The position numbers and the translations under genes were made by a program. DNA of 64,000 nt from Symsagittifera roscoffensis (taxonomy: Eukaryota; Xenacoelomorpha; Acoela; Convolutidae). The notes beneath the pieces are model-generated. The model ran no database searches. It saw only the letters and a program-made list of their open reading frames with translations, and was not told the DNA's origin. Positions 10,156 through 21,094 of the stretch are shown here, one piece after another. Every line of letters starts with the position of its first letter. The first letter of the stretch is position 1. Location: contig NC_087063.1 of NCBI RefSeq assembly GCF_963678635.1, forward strand, positions 20,590,701-20,654,700. The letters run 5' to 3'.

Positions 10156-10510
10156 TGGAACCAGTTCTAAACTAGTAATTATAGACCAATAATATTTATG
10201 ATGGATTACCACTATAAAATATTTATAACTAACCAATCATATTCCATCTCTAACATTTACCTTTATTTGTTAGTGCTGAAACTACTTGTACTTTCAGCAC
10301 CAGAACAATTAAAATGAAACTTTGAATACAGTTGTTCTCCTTCTGGATACACTCCAAGAACTAACTCGCGAAAACCAGTATACACTAGATCTATTGAGAC
10401 TAGGAGATATAAGAGTATGATTAAGATCGGTATTAGACTGAGAAGTTGCACGAATCTATCCGGCCGAAAATAAGATAGCGTGACGAGCAGACGGTGTACT
10501 TTATCTGAAA
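10156..10510 (+). repeat. 3' LTR of the deleted element, incomplete
   Basis: It starts TGGAACCAGTTCTA, preceded by CCCCGGATGGG, the same block that precedes the 3' LTR of the large element. Its similarity to 7280-7667 stops about 40 bases before the expected end, so no target duplication can be read. Confidence 0.8.
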
Positions 10511-12097
10511 TTACAATCAGGAAATTTGGTCTACAATTTTTTTAAAAAAATTGCAGAGTAGCCTTTTTATTTTTTAAAAGATTTCCCGATTTTTAAATCA
10601 AGCTTTCGAAACTAAAAATTAAATGTTTGAAGCAGGTTTTTCTCAACATTGGTTAAAGCTTTCGATAAAATTTTGATGTTGTTTTATTCCCAGGTTTTGT
10701 CGTCGTTTATTTGTCGTTCGTTTAATTCTTTGTAGTAAGTGAGTTCGCGTGGAAAACAAAAAAATTGAACAAAAATAAAACACCCAAAGACAAAGTCCTT
10801 ACCCATTTCCTGAGGAAGTTGGTTGTGTGTTTGGAAAATGGAGTCCAGTTGATTCCAATCTTGATGCACTTCTTGCATTCTTGCATTCGAATACTTCCGG
10901 AGATTGTTTTTTGTACCCCAGCATTATAGCCGTAAAATGCTCTCCGTGCAGCCCAAATTAGGGCTGATATGAGCTCGCATCGAGGAAAGGTTGTCTTCAG
11001 CAGAACGCTCCACCGCAAAAGCGCCAGCAATGAACCTCGCATCTAAGCTGTTTAATTTAGTTCTAGAGTTCAAATGGCAAAATAGAAGAATTTGAGTGCC
11101 AGGAACAAGTTTTCGTGTCCAAAATTGCGTCGACCGAGGGTTGAGGAAATAATTAACTCCAGCGACTTCAAAAAAAAACAAATTGATTTCCGAGAACAAT
11201 TATTTTACGAATCAGTGGTACTTGGACTGCTGAATTGTGTTTTTACAGGCCCTTATTATTTGAACTCACTTCATTGAGATACAGCGCCAAATTCGGTTGT
11301 ATAACAGTTTACAAAATTATAACAGTGCTCGCTCGCGTCTAGAAACTTCCCAGTGTCCAGAAAAACCAGTTTGAAATTTTTGATTTTTCTTCTATTTTTG
11401 AGCGAGCAAAGCGATTGAGTAACGTTCGTTATGTACCAAAATTAGCAAATTACGCTAAAATTGGCATAGTTTTTCTGAAACGAAAGCTAGTTGTGGAAGC
11501 TTCATTTAGCCTTCAGTTCAAATTCATTCATTTATGTGAAATCCAGTTCGAATATTTCAGATCTATATCCAGTTAAAATATCCAGTTAAATTAATTTCCA
11601 GTTTAAAATAGAAACATAGTTTGTGGAATATAAACCTGTACAAAAGTTACCTAGTGTGGCGTCGAAATGTTACATTGAACTAACAGCTAAAAAAAAGTTA
11701 GCAAATGCTTCAAAACTGAGTCGCTGACCAAAATGTAATATTAACTAATTCAACTAAAAAGTTTGTATGCACTGCGTTCGATTCCCGTCTATAACCAAAA
11801 TAAATGGCGCAGATGACGTTTGAACTCTTGTCCGGAGACTAAAATAAGTTTCATTTATTTCTGAGAAAATCAACAGCCAAGACGCAACGTCAAGTATAAA
11901 TATTACCCGCACTCAGTAAAAAGAGAAAATAATAGATTAATTTACAATTATAGTTGTACTTTTATCAAAATTTTTATTAATTATACTCGCCAAATTTAGA
12001 TGTTTAAACGATTTATAATCCATTATAATGATAACATTTTTTGTGATATTATAATCAATTATATTCATTTATAATTGATTATATTTTTTCCGAAAAT
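10511..12097. other. No gene recognised; one weak exon candidate
   Basis: On the minus strand a frame ending at 10803 (…MQEVHQDWNQLDSIFQ…, then a GTAAGG donor) reads like an exon and is preceded by other short open frames up to about 11199. No family is recognised and no matching acceptor could be fixed. The rest is AT-rich and featureless. Confidence 0.25.
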
Positions 12098-12310
12098 CTC
12101 TAATAATTTCTTATAACCTATTATAATCTCGTATAAACTATTATAATCTCTCATAATTTCTTATAACCTATTATAATCTCGTATAATCTATTATAATCTC
12201 TCATAATCTCTTATAATAACTTATAATTGTTATAATCTCTTATGATCTCTTCTAATCTCCTTTAATCAATTATAATCTTTTATAATAGATTACAACCCTT
12301 TTTTCGGTCA
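12098..12310. repeat. TTATAATCTC-type short tandem repeat
   Basis: Units of about 10 bases (CTTATAACCTATTATAATCTC and variants) recur at least a dozen times. Related AATCGATTATAAT palindromes occur at 12690-12800, outside the core array. Confidence 0.75.
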
Positions 12311-13001
12311 AAAATCTCTAAAAGTGAGATGTCTTGTTACTCTTTGGTTCATCTGAACACAAAGTCTTACCACAAAACAAAAGTTTCATAGAGATCACTT
12401 CATAATAAATGAAAGAATCCCACGGTAGGTGAAATATAATTCTTCTATATAAATCATGAAATTAAAAGAGTGTGCTGATGTTTTGGTGGTCAAAAAAACT
12501 TAGAATGTGCATCATGAAACAATTATAATCAAGAAATGAAAAAATATATATATATGAATTTGAATTGATTTCAAAACTGTCAAAACAATTTTCCCATTTT
12601 TTTACGGAAACCATCGTCTACGAAAGGCATAAAATATAAGCAGTTCAAGCGGAAGATCGAAAACAAAATGGGCGAATAAAAACGACTATAAGCTGTTATA
12701 ATCGATTATAATAGACTTTTCTGCAAAACAAATAAATTAGAAACTCGGATAGAAATACTCGATTATAATCGTTTATAATGTATTATAATCGATTATATTT
12801 GATTTCAAAAAGGGAGATTACAATAGCTTATTAATTGATTGAAATCTTTTTTTTTCTGAACTTTTGAAAGACTGGAAGTAAAATGATATTATGATCAATT
12901 GTTAACGCTGGAAACTGGATGCGGGTACAGCTTGGGGCTCACAATGCCTTGTTTCGGCCAATTTGCTTGCCTTGATATAAATTGGAATAATTGCCATATT
13001 A

Positions 13002-13179
13002 TGAAGCCAAACTGTGCATTTTGAGTGTTGTGAGCGGATTCCGCAACAAGGACGCTCCCTTTCTTCTTCTTTTATTCTTTCACTTTTTCTTTTGTTAACT
13101 TGTTTAAAGACTTGTCTGTGGAATCCCGGAACATACAGACACAAAATTGTGCGCCTATTCAGTGCACAGTTTGGCCTCG
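13002..13179. mobile_element. TA-flanked MITE, copy 2
   Basis: This is the inverted copy of the element at 5219-5408, with ends TGAAGCCAAACTGTGCA and TGCACAGTTTGGCCTCG, each abutting TA. Its interior carries GCGGATTCCGCAACAAGGACG. A short minus-strand frame through it is not taken as a gene. Confidence 0.8.
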
Positions 13180-14139
13180 TAATGTGTTAATGCTACATAG
13201 CATTAAGTTGAAAGTATATTAAAAAATCAGTATAGTCTCTTGTCAAAACCAGCTATATAGCCAGCGTATACATAGTGCGTTCCGGGGAATTCGGCGCGGG
13301 TTCGATTCTTACCTAAGTCGTTCCATTTGAGAATCACATTTGAGCCGAACCTGATAAAACTTAAAATGCAAAAATTATATTCGGTTCAAAATTGGTTTGG
13401 AATTGAGTTTTTGTTAATTCAACTGCGTGAACTGAAAACGAGTTCATTGTGAAAAATCAAAAAATCACCAAATCAAGGCATGAACAAGCCCATTTTCTGG
13501 ATTGATAATTTTAATGTTTTTGCTAATTCCGTGCAACATAATTTACTAAAAATTGCCGTTCATCGATTCTCTTGAAATAAGCCGATTCTGTTTCCTGTTT
13601 TTATTCGAGTTGAAAAAAGGCCAGAATATAATGGCTCCGGCAGTGAGAAAACTAGTTATGCAAAAAAGACCATCGGTAAAATCAACCCATTTTGCGCCAT
13701 TTTCTGAAAATTCAATGATATTTTTTAAGTTGTTTCTTCCTGTTATCCTCCACACCCTATGTAAACTACAAAGGGATATTGTACAGTCTCATATCGAATT
13801 GAACAGACCAAATTGCTGGCCTAAAGCCAATTATTTAGTCTGCCGCTTGCGCGTAATTAAAGATCACAACATATCCCGCGTTCATTATAACAAAAAAGCA
13901 ATTTTCAACCACTATAACTTAACTAGATACAAAAACTTTTTAAAAGTGAGCTCACGGCAACGATAGCTTTCAGATGGTATATTTATGAAAAGTGCCAAAA
14001 ATGCTAAGTTAAAAGACGAAATTTGACTGAATAAAAAATACCATCAAGAATGAATACTCCGTATTTTCTTCGGAACAGAAGTGGAACAACAATCTAACTG
14101 CAAAAAAAAATCAAAAAACGCGTGTGAAATTTTTAAACA
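13180..14139. other. No gene recognised
   Basis: A 137-codon frame at 13553-13966 (+) has no recognisable domain and unremarkable composition, and may be chance. A TTCGATTC box-B-like word at about 13310 lacks a partner box A of good quality. Confidence 0.4.
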
Positions 14140-14365
14140 CTTGCGAGAACACGACCAAAAAGCAACTCTATCAAGTAAAATAATAAAAAATAAAAATAAG
14201 CCTCAAATTAGCAAAAACTCGTCTACGTGTATGTTTCGAATCTGCCACCTTGCAATTTTGTCTCACGCACTAACTACTCAGCCACGGATGCTTAAATTCT
14301 CCAAAAAGTAGCCAGTAAGGACGATGCTACATTTGCTAATAAATTGCCAATTCAATGCTGCAAAA
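14140..14365 (-). repeat. tRNA-derived SINE, copy 1
   Basis: On the minus strand, 14300 down to 14222 reads like a tRNA: GTGGCTGAGTAGTTAGTGCG (box A) and AGATTCGAAAC (box B). The flanks match the copy at 23690-23917 on both sides (TTGCGARAACACGA…AAAAGCA and TAGCCA…GATGCTA), which defines a family longer than the tRNA head. Confidence 0.6.
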
Positions 14366-15345
14366 ATACAAAAAGACACAATTTTGCATGTAATAAATTG
14401 GAAAACATATAGCCAAATTTTTTTTTTCATTTATATATTTGCGAGATAATTGAGATATGAAATCTTATCATTGTACTGCTGTTTGAAACAAATAACCTTT
14501 TTCGGTTCATTTGATGAATTAAAAATTCGTCAACTGTGTTAATTTTTTACTAATCAAATGTTAAGGCATATATGACATTATACTGCTACAGAAATATTTG
14601 GAGGAAATATATCGCGCGTTAATTGTACCAATTTGAATTATGCTAGTCAAAGTAGTCCCAAATTGAAGCCCCCATAACATGAAAACAAATGGTCCCAGGT
14701 GACTTTTTTTTTTAATTTTTAGCTTTGGACACCAAACATCGAAAGCTTTCAGATGGCATGAAAACATTCCGCCAAGAATGGCTACCTAAGAAGCCAAAAA
14801 ACTGGAGAAAAAACTACCCCGAGCACAAATAATGCGTCAGTCTCCGAAAGTTGGAACAATAAACAAAAGGTTTGAAATCTGAACAAACACGACTCGCTGT
14901 TCCTAGCTTGAGGCTAATCTTTTAATTATAAATTGCTTCTGGAAAACTATTTCAATAAAATTCAATTTGCATCAAAAATCTTTTTCCTGTTAAAGTCAGC
15001 TCTGGTGAAATTGCTCCCGAGAGGCAAATATCTTTGTTCAGTATTTCCTTCACAAGTCAGAAATGTCCAAAATTGTTTCCAGGCAACCCATTTCGTCACA
15101 ACTCAAACAATTGATAAATTCTATGCCAATGAAATTTGAAAGGTTACATCCTCGAGGCGGGGTAAAATTATCTTTCTAATTTGAAATCAGTACCTTTGAA
15201 AAGAGTTGAACTGATTTATTAAAGAAAATTCATTTCAAGCTTTGATCTGTTTTGACTATTCCAGTATCACTATCTGCCAAAAAATCGGAACCCTTATTGC
15301 AAAAATAACGTTCCTAACAAAAAACCAGAAAAACTAAATTAAAGA
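14366..15345. other. No gene recognised; upstream region of the receptor gene
   Basis: AT-rich, with only short random frames. It should contain the promoter and any 5' untranslated exon of the receptor at 15346, but no clear signal is visible. Confidence 0.4.
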
Positions 15346-16326
15346 ATGATTAACATAACAGAACCCCTTTCCCTGCTCGACTGGGAAGATGCTTACCCAT
15401 CTGTTCAGAACGCGATACTCATCATTGAAATTTGCGCATGCGTTTTCACCTTTTTCGGTTGTTTCGGAAATGTTTCCACGATGATCATCATATCAAAATG
15501 GGAAAAATTAACTTCAGGATCTGGGTTTATGTTTTCCTTAGCTCTCTTTGACCTTCTGTCGGTAATTTACGATGGTTTTGTTGATTTATTTCTGTTATTT
15601 TTAGGCTACGAGTTTGAATCTGTTAATGACTTCACTTGTGTAACGGGCATCCTTTATTCCTGGGTTACGTCATCGGTATCTTATTATGTAACAGTTTTGT
15701 TCAGTTTGGATAAATGCATCGCAGTTGTTTTTCCAATCAAATATAAACTATATGGCAAAGCACGAGTAAGTTTAGTGGCTACTTCAGTCGTTTTGCTCCT
15801 GGAATTTGTCTGGAATTTTCCATTGGTTTTCGTTTTCCGGATAGATTCGCAATGGCTTTTTCAATGCGTACCGCGTGAATTTGGGCTAATAAGTCCAAGA
15901 TACTTCCTTCGGCTACGGCCTTTAATTGACAGCATTTTAAACGGTCTGATACCTGTTACTTTGGTGTTAATATTGACCACAATCACCATAGTGAAATTGC
16001 AACTGAACGCCAGGAAGAAACGGAGGAAAGTAAGCTCGACGAAGAACAGAAACCACGAGAACGAGATCACTCGCCAAATGATTGTCGTCTGCTTATTCTT
16101 CGGAGTGCTTTGTCTGCTTCATTCGGTCCTAACCTTGGCAATATTCAACAATCCGATGGTTACAATAAAGCAGCAGGCAACAGGCTTCATGATGTTTGCA
16201 ATTGTACTGAATACAAACTGTCTCATAAATTCAGCAAACTTTTATATCTATATTTTATTCGGTAATAATTTCCGGTCCAATTTTATGGCACTCTTTGTCA
16301 GCAAAACTCCAGCCGCGAACAATTGA
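15346..16326 (+). CDS. Intronless rhodopsin-like G protein-coupled receptor (orphan)
   Basis: The 326-residue product has seven hydrophobic segments, at about residues 24-49, 60-80, 100-122, 142-162, 195-216, 243-265 and 280-303. Family landmarks are GN in segment 1 (residues 41-42), an LALFD aspartate in segment 2, a cysteine before segment 3 (FTCVTG) and another in the second outer loop (FQCVP), LDKC in place of DRY at the end of segment 3, and NSANFYIY in place of NPxxY in segment 7, followed by FGNNFR. A basic loop 3 (ARKKRRK) precedes segment 6. An N-glycosylation site (NIT) lies at residue 3. It should be a plasma-membrane receptor signalling through a G protein; overall style recalls peptide/FMRFamide-like or SRW-like invertebrate receptors. 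The ligand is unknown. The frame is intact and bounded by stops. Confidence 0.85.
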   Translation: MINITEPLSLLDWEDAYPSVQNAILIIEICACVFTFFGCFGNVSTMIIISKWEKLTSGSGFMFSLALFDLLSVIYDGFVDLFLLFLGYEFESVNDFTCVTGILYSWVTSSVSYYVTVLFSLDKCIAVVFPIKYKLYGKARVSLVATSVVLLLEFVWNFPLVFVFRIDSQWLFQCVPREFGLISPRYFLRLRPLIDSILNGLIPVTLVLILTTITIVKLQLNARKKRRKVSSTKNRNHENEITRQMIVVCLFFGVLCLLHSVLTLAIFNNPMVTIKQQATGFMMFAIVLNTNCLINSANFYIYILFGNNFRSNFMALFVSKTPAANN

Positions 16327-16986
16327 AAAAAAAAACACCATGAAAGAGCAAAAAAAAACAGAAAAAGTCTTTGCAAGTTAACAAATCTGCGAACAAAGGT
16401 TTCTTCGAGCATTCTATGCTCTCAGTAAAATTTAAACACTATCTCTTTCAACGCAGCTTTCCGCATGATGGCTAGCCTAGTTCAACAATGTAACAATCAT
16501 CAGTGACACGCCGAAAATCTATTCGAAAAATAATGCATGTCGTGATTAAATTATGTGATTATTTTGTGAGCATGTTCATGTTAATAAAAGTTACTAATTC
16601 TGCTAATTTATTGTCAGGCAAAAAAGCCCGTAATGGCACTCAAGTTTTGATAAAATTGACAAAAAAACCATACGGCCAAATATTGTTCTAAACAGATAAA
16701 ACTAAACCGATGATAGTGATATAATTCGACATTGCAGCTATCCGATAGCTGAAAAGCCAGAAAAAAAATGGAGATTAGATCTCAAAATTCAGCACGAAAA
16801 CAATTTCAAAATGCAAATCTTTTAAGAAATAAAATCAATTTTGAGAAGCAGTCTCTGAAAAAACGTCATTTCGGAACAAAGTTCGAAAATGAAGTTCTTT
16901 GTCCAATAAATATTTTTTTAAATACGGGAGTAGTGTTCAAATTTTCGACATCATATTTCCGTTTGGCTCGTTGCTATAAATTAAAA
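16327..16986. other. No gene recognised
   Basis: Only short frames occur here; the region separates the receptor gene from the Mutator-like element. Confidence 0.4.
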
Positions 16987-19242
16987 GGTTCCCAAGCTCA
17001 TCACCCCGCGTTTTTTAACCCCCTTTTCTTAACCCCCTCTCATATAACCCTAAAATTGGATAGCCCCACTACAATTTAACCCCTTTTTAATACCAATTGT
17101 TAGAATCAAAGTGAAACTTACTTGAAAGGAATTCGGAACGATAGAGTCCGTAAACATCAAAGGTTTAATTGCAAAACTTTTGGCGAAGCAAATCGAAATA
17201 ACATGCAAGCTGCTAATTGGGGTTTAAATTTAAACAGAAATGACCTTGCCGATGGTCTAGACTTTGATACGAATTTGAAAATCAATCCGATCGCCATGAT
17301 TCAAATTATTAATCAAAAATAATTAGAATTGTGCAACATTGAACTTGATCTTGAAAACAACCTTGCTAATAAAAGATTAAATGGCCGATAAAGGAATTAC
17401 GGAATCAAAATTGGTTGTGACCAAAACTTTCATCGATAAAATCTAAGCTTTTCCCAAATGGCAATCAGTTTAAGTAAAACTTAACTAATTTTTCGAAACA
17501 TCTAAGGTTTGTCATTTTTTTTGAACTGTCGGCATACAACGCAATGTCTAAAGGGTTCGCCAGCCCCTAGTCCCAACCTAGCGTCCCACCAAATGAGCGA
17601 TTGTTCCGGGATCAAATTGCTAGAGACAGCATTTTTCAAATGCGAGTCAAGTCAATGCGTTTTTTTGTCTAAATAAAAAACTTGACAAACAACTATTGAC
17701 AAAAAATTGACAAAAGTAATGCAAATCAGTTTTCTCTTCGTAAACCTGCACTTTTTCGTTTAGAACTCGGTACTTTCTTTTTTGTAAATTGGTGCCCGCT
17801 TGAGGCGTTAAAGAAACTAAGTTTTTGAAGGGAGGCGTCCTTTTGCAAGTTTGCGATAATTTTTCAAATACTAGGGTGTGAACCACTAAAGTATGACTGT
17901 ATGCCATTATCCAGCCCTCCACGTCATTTATTGTTCTTGCGAAACCGGATATTGCCGCATCACTTTGGTTCCACAGTGAAGGGGGGAATAGGACTTCTCG
18001 GTTCGGGACTAGACTTTTTATGTAATTAGATCCAAAATACAGACAGGGCTCGTCAACTTTTGCAATTTTTTCCGACTTTTTTATAGTGCAATCGCATACC
18101 ACTTGAATTTCTTCGACTAATTTATCCTACAAGTTTTTTCGAAACGCTTGAAAAGCGGCCTGCTCGAAATCCAGCAACATTTTTTCAGGTTTACTGTCAG
18201 GGGTTAAGTTTTTTAGGACCTCTAAGAAACAATGGTAAGTTTTTTCCGTTTGATTTGGTGAGAAAGCATATATGCAAGCGAGGGCAATTCCTGAAGGACT
18301 AACAAGTATAGAGTACAGTTGATAAAACATTTTAGGAGTAATTTTGAAAGTTCCGTCGCCAACCAAAAATTTGACTTTTTGAGCACACGTAGCATTTCTG
18401 GGTGGCCGAATAAAATGATCCTTTCGTGATTATACTGTCCACTGTCAGAGACCTTACAAAGTTCTGAAATAGCTCGGGTATTTCGAAGTTTCTTGTTGCT
18501 GGGGAGTCTGGTAAAACCTGTTCTCGTTGCTTGCGCATGCGTTTTGCTGTTTGAACTAAATTTTCCTTTGATGGTAGGGCTAATTGAGTGGCAAGATTGT
18601 CTGTTATGGACTCAATTGCTGTGGCGACTGCGACAGTCGTAGTATTACTCTCGATCAGGTCCTTGATTTTTCAAAACTAGTCGAGCATCAGGTATTCCCG
18701 TAGATATGTCGTTATTAAGCTCACCCCTCGTTTGAATAAAACTTTCGCCATCCGTAGTTGCTGTTGCTCGGCATTATGATTCTGATTTTTGAGCAGTTCC
18801 AGTTAGTAGTGGTTTTGTTCTTACGTTTAAGATATTACTCGTGGCCTGATACCACTAATATTTATTTGTCTTTGGAGGATAAAGTAAAATGGAAGGACGG
18901 TTCAAACATTTTAGCTCATAGAAAAGTAAAACAATCGTTCAAGTGTAAGGCACTATGATTTTATGTACATTTTTTATAATTCTTGAGTTGCTTTCAATTA
19001 GCACTATGTAGGTCATCTCGGTTTTAAACGTGTGAACGAGGGATTATTTCTCTAACTAACCGAAATGCAATGATTTTTGAGATGCTAGAGGCATCAAGTG
19101 AAAAAAGACTGGCTTTTCGGGTCTCAAATTATCGGTATTAAAAGTGGTTTAAAATGTTGTGGGGTTATCTTGTTACGGGGTTAAAAAGTAGATGGTGTAA
19201 AAATTGGGGGTTAAATCACGTCGGGTGAAAGAGTGGGACACC
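16987..19242 (-). mobile_element. Mutator-like element (MULE) with long inverted ends, decayed
   Basis: 16987-17083 and the reverse of 19145-19242 match over about 95 bases: both begin GGT(T/G)(T)CCCA and repeat TTTAACCCCC and ATAACCCC blocks. The flanking nonamers AAATTAAAA (16978-16986) and CAATTACAA (19243-19251) agree at 7 of 9, the target-duplication length usual for Mutator elements, although the bases are low in complexity. The enclosed minus-strand frames encode MULE transposase pieces. Confidence 0.75.
17647..18660 (-). pseudogene. MULE transposase, broken
   Basis: Three overlapping minus-strand frames hold parts of one transposase. 18127-18366 carries VGDGTFKITPKMFYQLYSI, the first catalytic aspartate region (DGTF), then TYHCFLEVLKNL and LLDFEQAAFQAFR, the second aspartate region (DFE). 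17647-18102 carries LFPPSLWNQSD…RTINDVEGW, the conserved WN…RTNN..EGW tail of MULE/FLYWCH-associated transposases. 18332-18538 holds upstream sequence. There is a frameshift just before the DGTF block and a stop/shift between the DFE and WN blocks, so no complete protein can be made. It lies inside the inverted ends at 16987-19242. Confidence 0.8.
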
Positions 19243-21094
19243 CAATTACAAATATATGGTACACGTACTTTGCGCATATGGTACACTGAAAGTCACGATG
19301 GCATTACAGATTTAAATGAGTAGGACAAAATAGTGCATTTTACTACGAAAAAGGGTACTTAGAGTTCTTGCACTTCTTATTGCAGTATTTCGGGGGTTTT
19401 CTAACAAAACTAAGGACACAGAGGGGAATATTCATAACTTCTCGCAACACTTGCTATACAAAGAGAAACATAGCATAAGATTAAGCTCCCCGAAATACAA
19501 TTTGAAGAATGCTATTTAGTCTAAAAATTTGTTACGATGAGTCAAAACGAACTAGATGTACCAAAAGTTTTCAACTGTTGAATTGAACAAATTGTTGTCA
19601 TATAAAAAAAAATTGAGCTACAATCAATTTTGAAACTCATCATTTCACATTGATATCTTTTTTTTTGTGAAAGTTACACAATGCAAAAAAAACTGAGCAG
19701 CAGGGTTTCAAAACCTCTGAATCCAAATTTTAAATTCTTACCGTAGCGAAAATAAAAATCAGTCAATCAGATTCCAGTTACTTAAAATCTGGAAAGAAAG
19801 TAACCTTTTCAAGGGACTGAGTATTGAAATTGGCCGAATATAAAAACGGCAGAAATATGCAAAATTTTCAAATTGTCACTGACCGCTGCCGAATAGGGAC
19901 AATTTTTATACTTCAAGGTTTTCGTTATGAAAGAAGCAAAAAATTGCTTCATTTAATTCAATTCAATTGAATGGCAATTGCTTCTTTTTAAAAATTGACT
20001 TTCGGCTAATTTTGTCTTCGGTCCTTGGCCCACAAGTTTTTTCGCCTATTCGGTCCTTCGCACATGAGAGAAGCCCCCGATGCTTGATGCTTGATTTCGG
20101 TGTAGCTTCACCGCGCAACGATAACGACCTTTTTTTGTAAGTTTGCAGGCACACGATAATTTGAGTTCTAAGCCGATTTTTTGACACTGACCCATTTCGG
20201 CCTAAGCATGAAACTTGGGCGCCAAATATGTTCGAGTATTTGCTTTGATTTATTGTCTGGTTACACATAATAAACCCCAACACTTCGCCAAGAAATGATG
20301 ACAGGTAAAAACTCTTTATATTTTCCAGGACAGATATTTTAAAATTTGACAATTGGAAAAGTGCCAATGCACACGAAACCTAATTAATTCAATTCCAAAG
20401 AAAAAAATAAAGGATTTAGAGCTCTTTTAAAATCTAAACTTTAACATTTTACGAGTGCTTTTTTTGATAAAGCTGACGTTATTTGAGCAAAAACTGAATC
20501 CATCGAAAATGTTTTCTTTGGCTGGGAAAATTAAAAAATGAAATATATTTTGAAAATTCGAACCAAATAAGTGTATTCACATCGATCATTGACACTTAAT
20601 AGCCTGTATTACTATCTACTTTAAAACGTCACCTTTACCTTTAACTCTTCAGAATCTTCAACTTCAACCCGGTTGTTCGTATTTGATTAACTATTCCGAC
20701 TAAAAGGTGGTACGGTGATTTGTATTTGGTGCTTGTTTTTTCCAACTTTCAATTTTTCCCACGCAAAATCAGACACGAATAAAAATTTTTAGATACGGTT
20801 GAGTGCTGCATCATAATAAAACTCTCCCATTGCTCTGATAAACTTATTAAATAATTTCAGAGAAGGCAATTAACAGATTCAAATAATAAAATCATTGACT
20901 CCATTGGTAGAACGAAGGCAAACGCCAATTTTGAAAACATTTTATGACGGTAACTACCTTGCCGCAAATGATTGAATATCTCGATAAAAAAACTAATGAC
21001 CTCAATTAAAGAAGCTGTCAATCCTGCAGTAGTTGGAACAAACTAATTAATGAACAATGATACGTCCGAAGTGGACCAACAAGCCTACAATTGT
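19243..21094. other. No gene recognised
   Basis: A 134-codon minus-strand frame (19963-20367) shows no domain, no signal and no neighbours supporting it. The 3' part may include the poorly preserved start of the LINE that becomes readable at about 21095. Confidence 0.35.

Larger units (their letters stand above)
7280..10510 (+). mobile_element. Non-autonomous LTR retroelement (LARD-like), deleted relative of the 33.4-52.3 kb element
   Basis: Two LTRs (7280-7667 and 10156-10510) flank a 2.5-kb interior. The interior up to about 8830 matches, in reverse, the leader of the large element (51850 down to about 50770). The part from about 8900 matches its 3' region (about 35000 down to 33816), for example the shared CTATAGCCGGCCTAACCCAC block at 9460. 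All gag, pol and env sequence is absent. The two LTRs differ at roughly one base in ten by hand comparison, so the insertion is old, much older than the large element. The right LTR is incomplete at its outer end. It would depend on proteins from a complete relative. Confidence 0.85.

Noticed and set aside
11763-11790. GTTCGATTCCCG, a tRNA box-B-like word; another TTCGATTC at 13303 and TTCGATACCCC at 31911
   Set aside because: No convincing box A or cloverleaf at the right distance, so no tRNA gene is called.
13553-13966. 137-codon plus-strand frame
   Set aside because: No signal, domain or homologue recognised; AT-rich DNA of this length gives such frames by chance.
19963-20367. 134-codon minus-strand frame
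   Set aside because: No recognisable motif or splice context; kept only as a note in the gap description.
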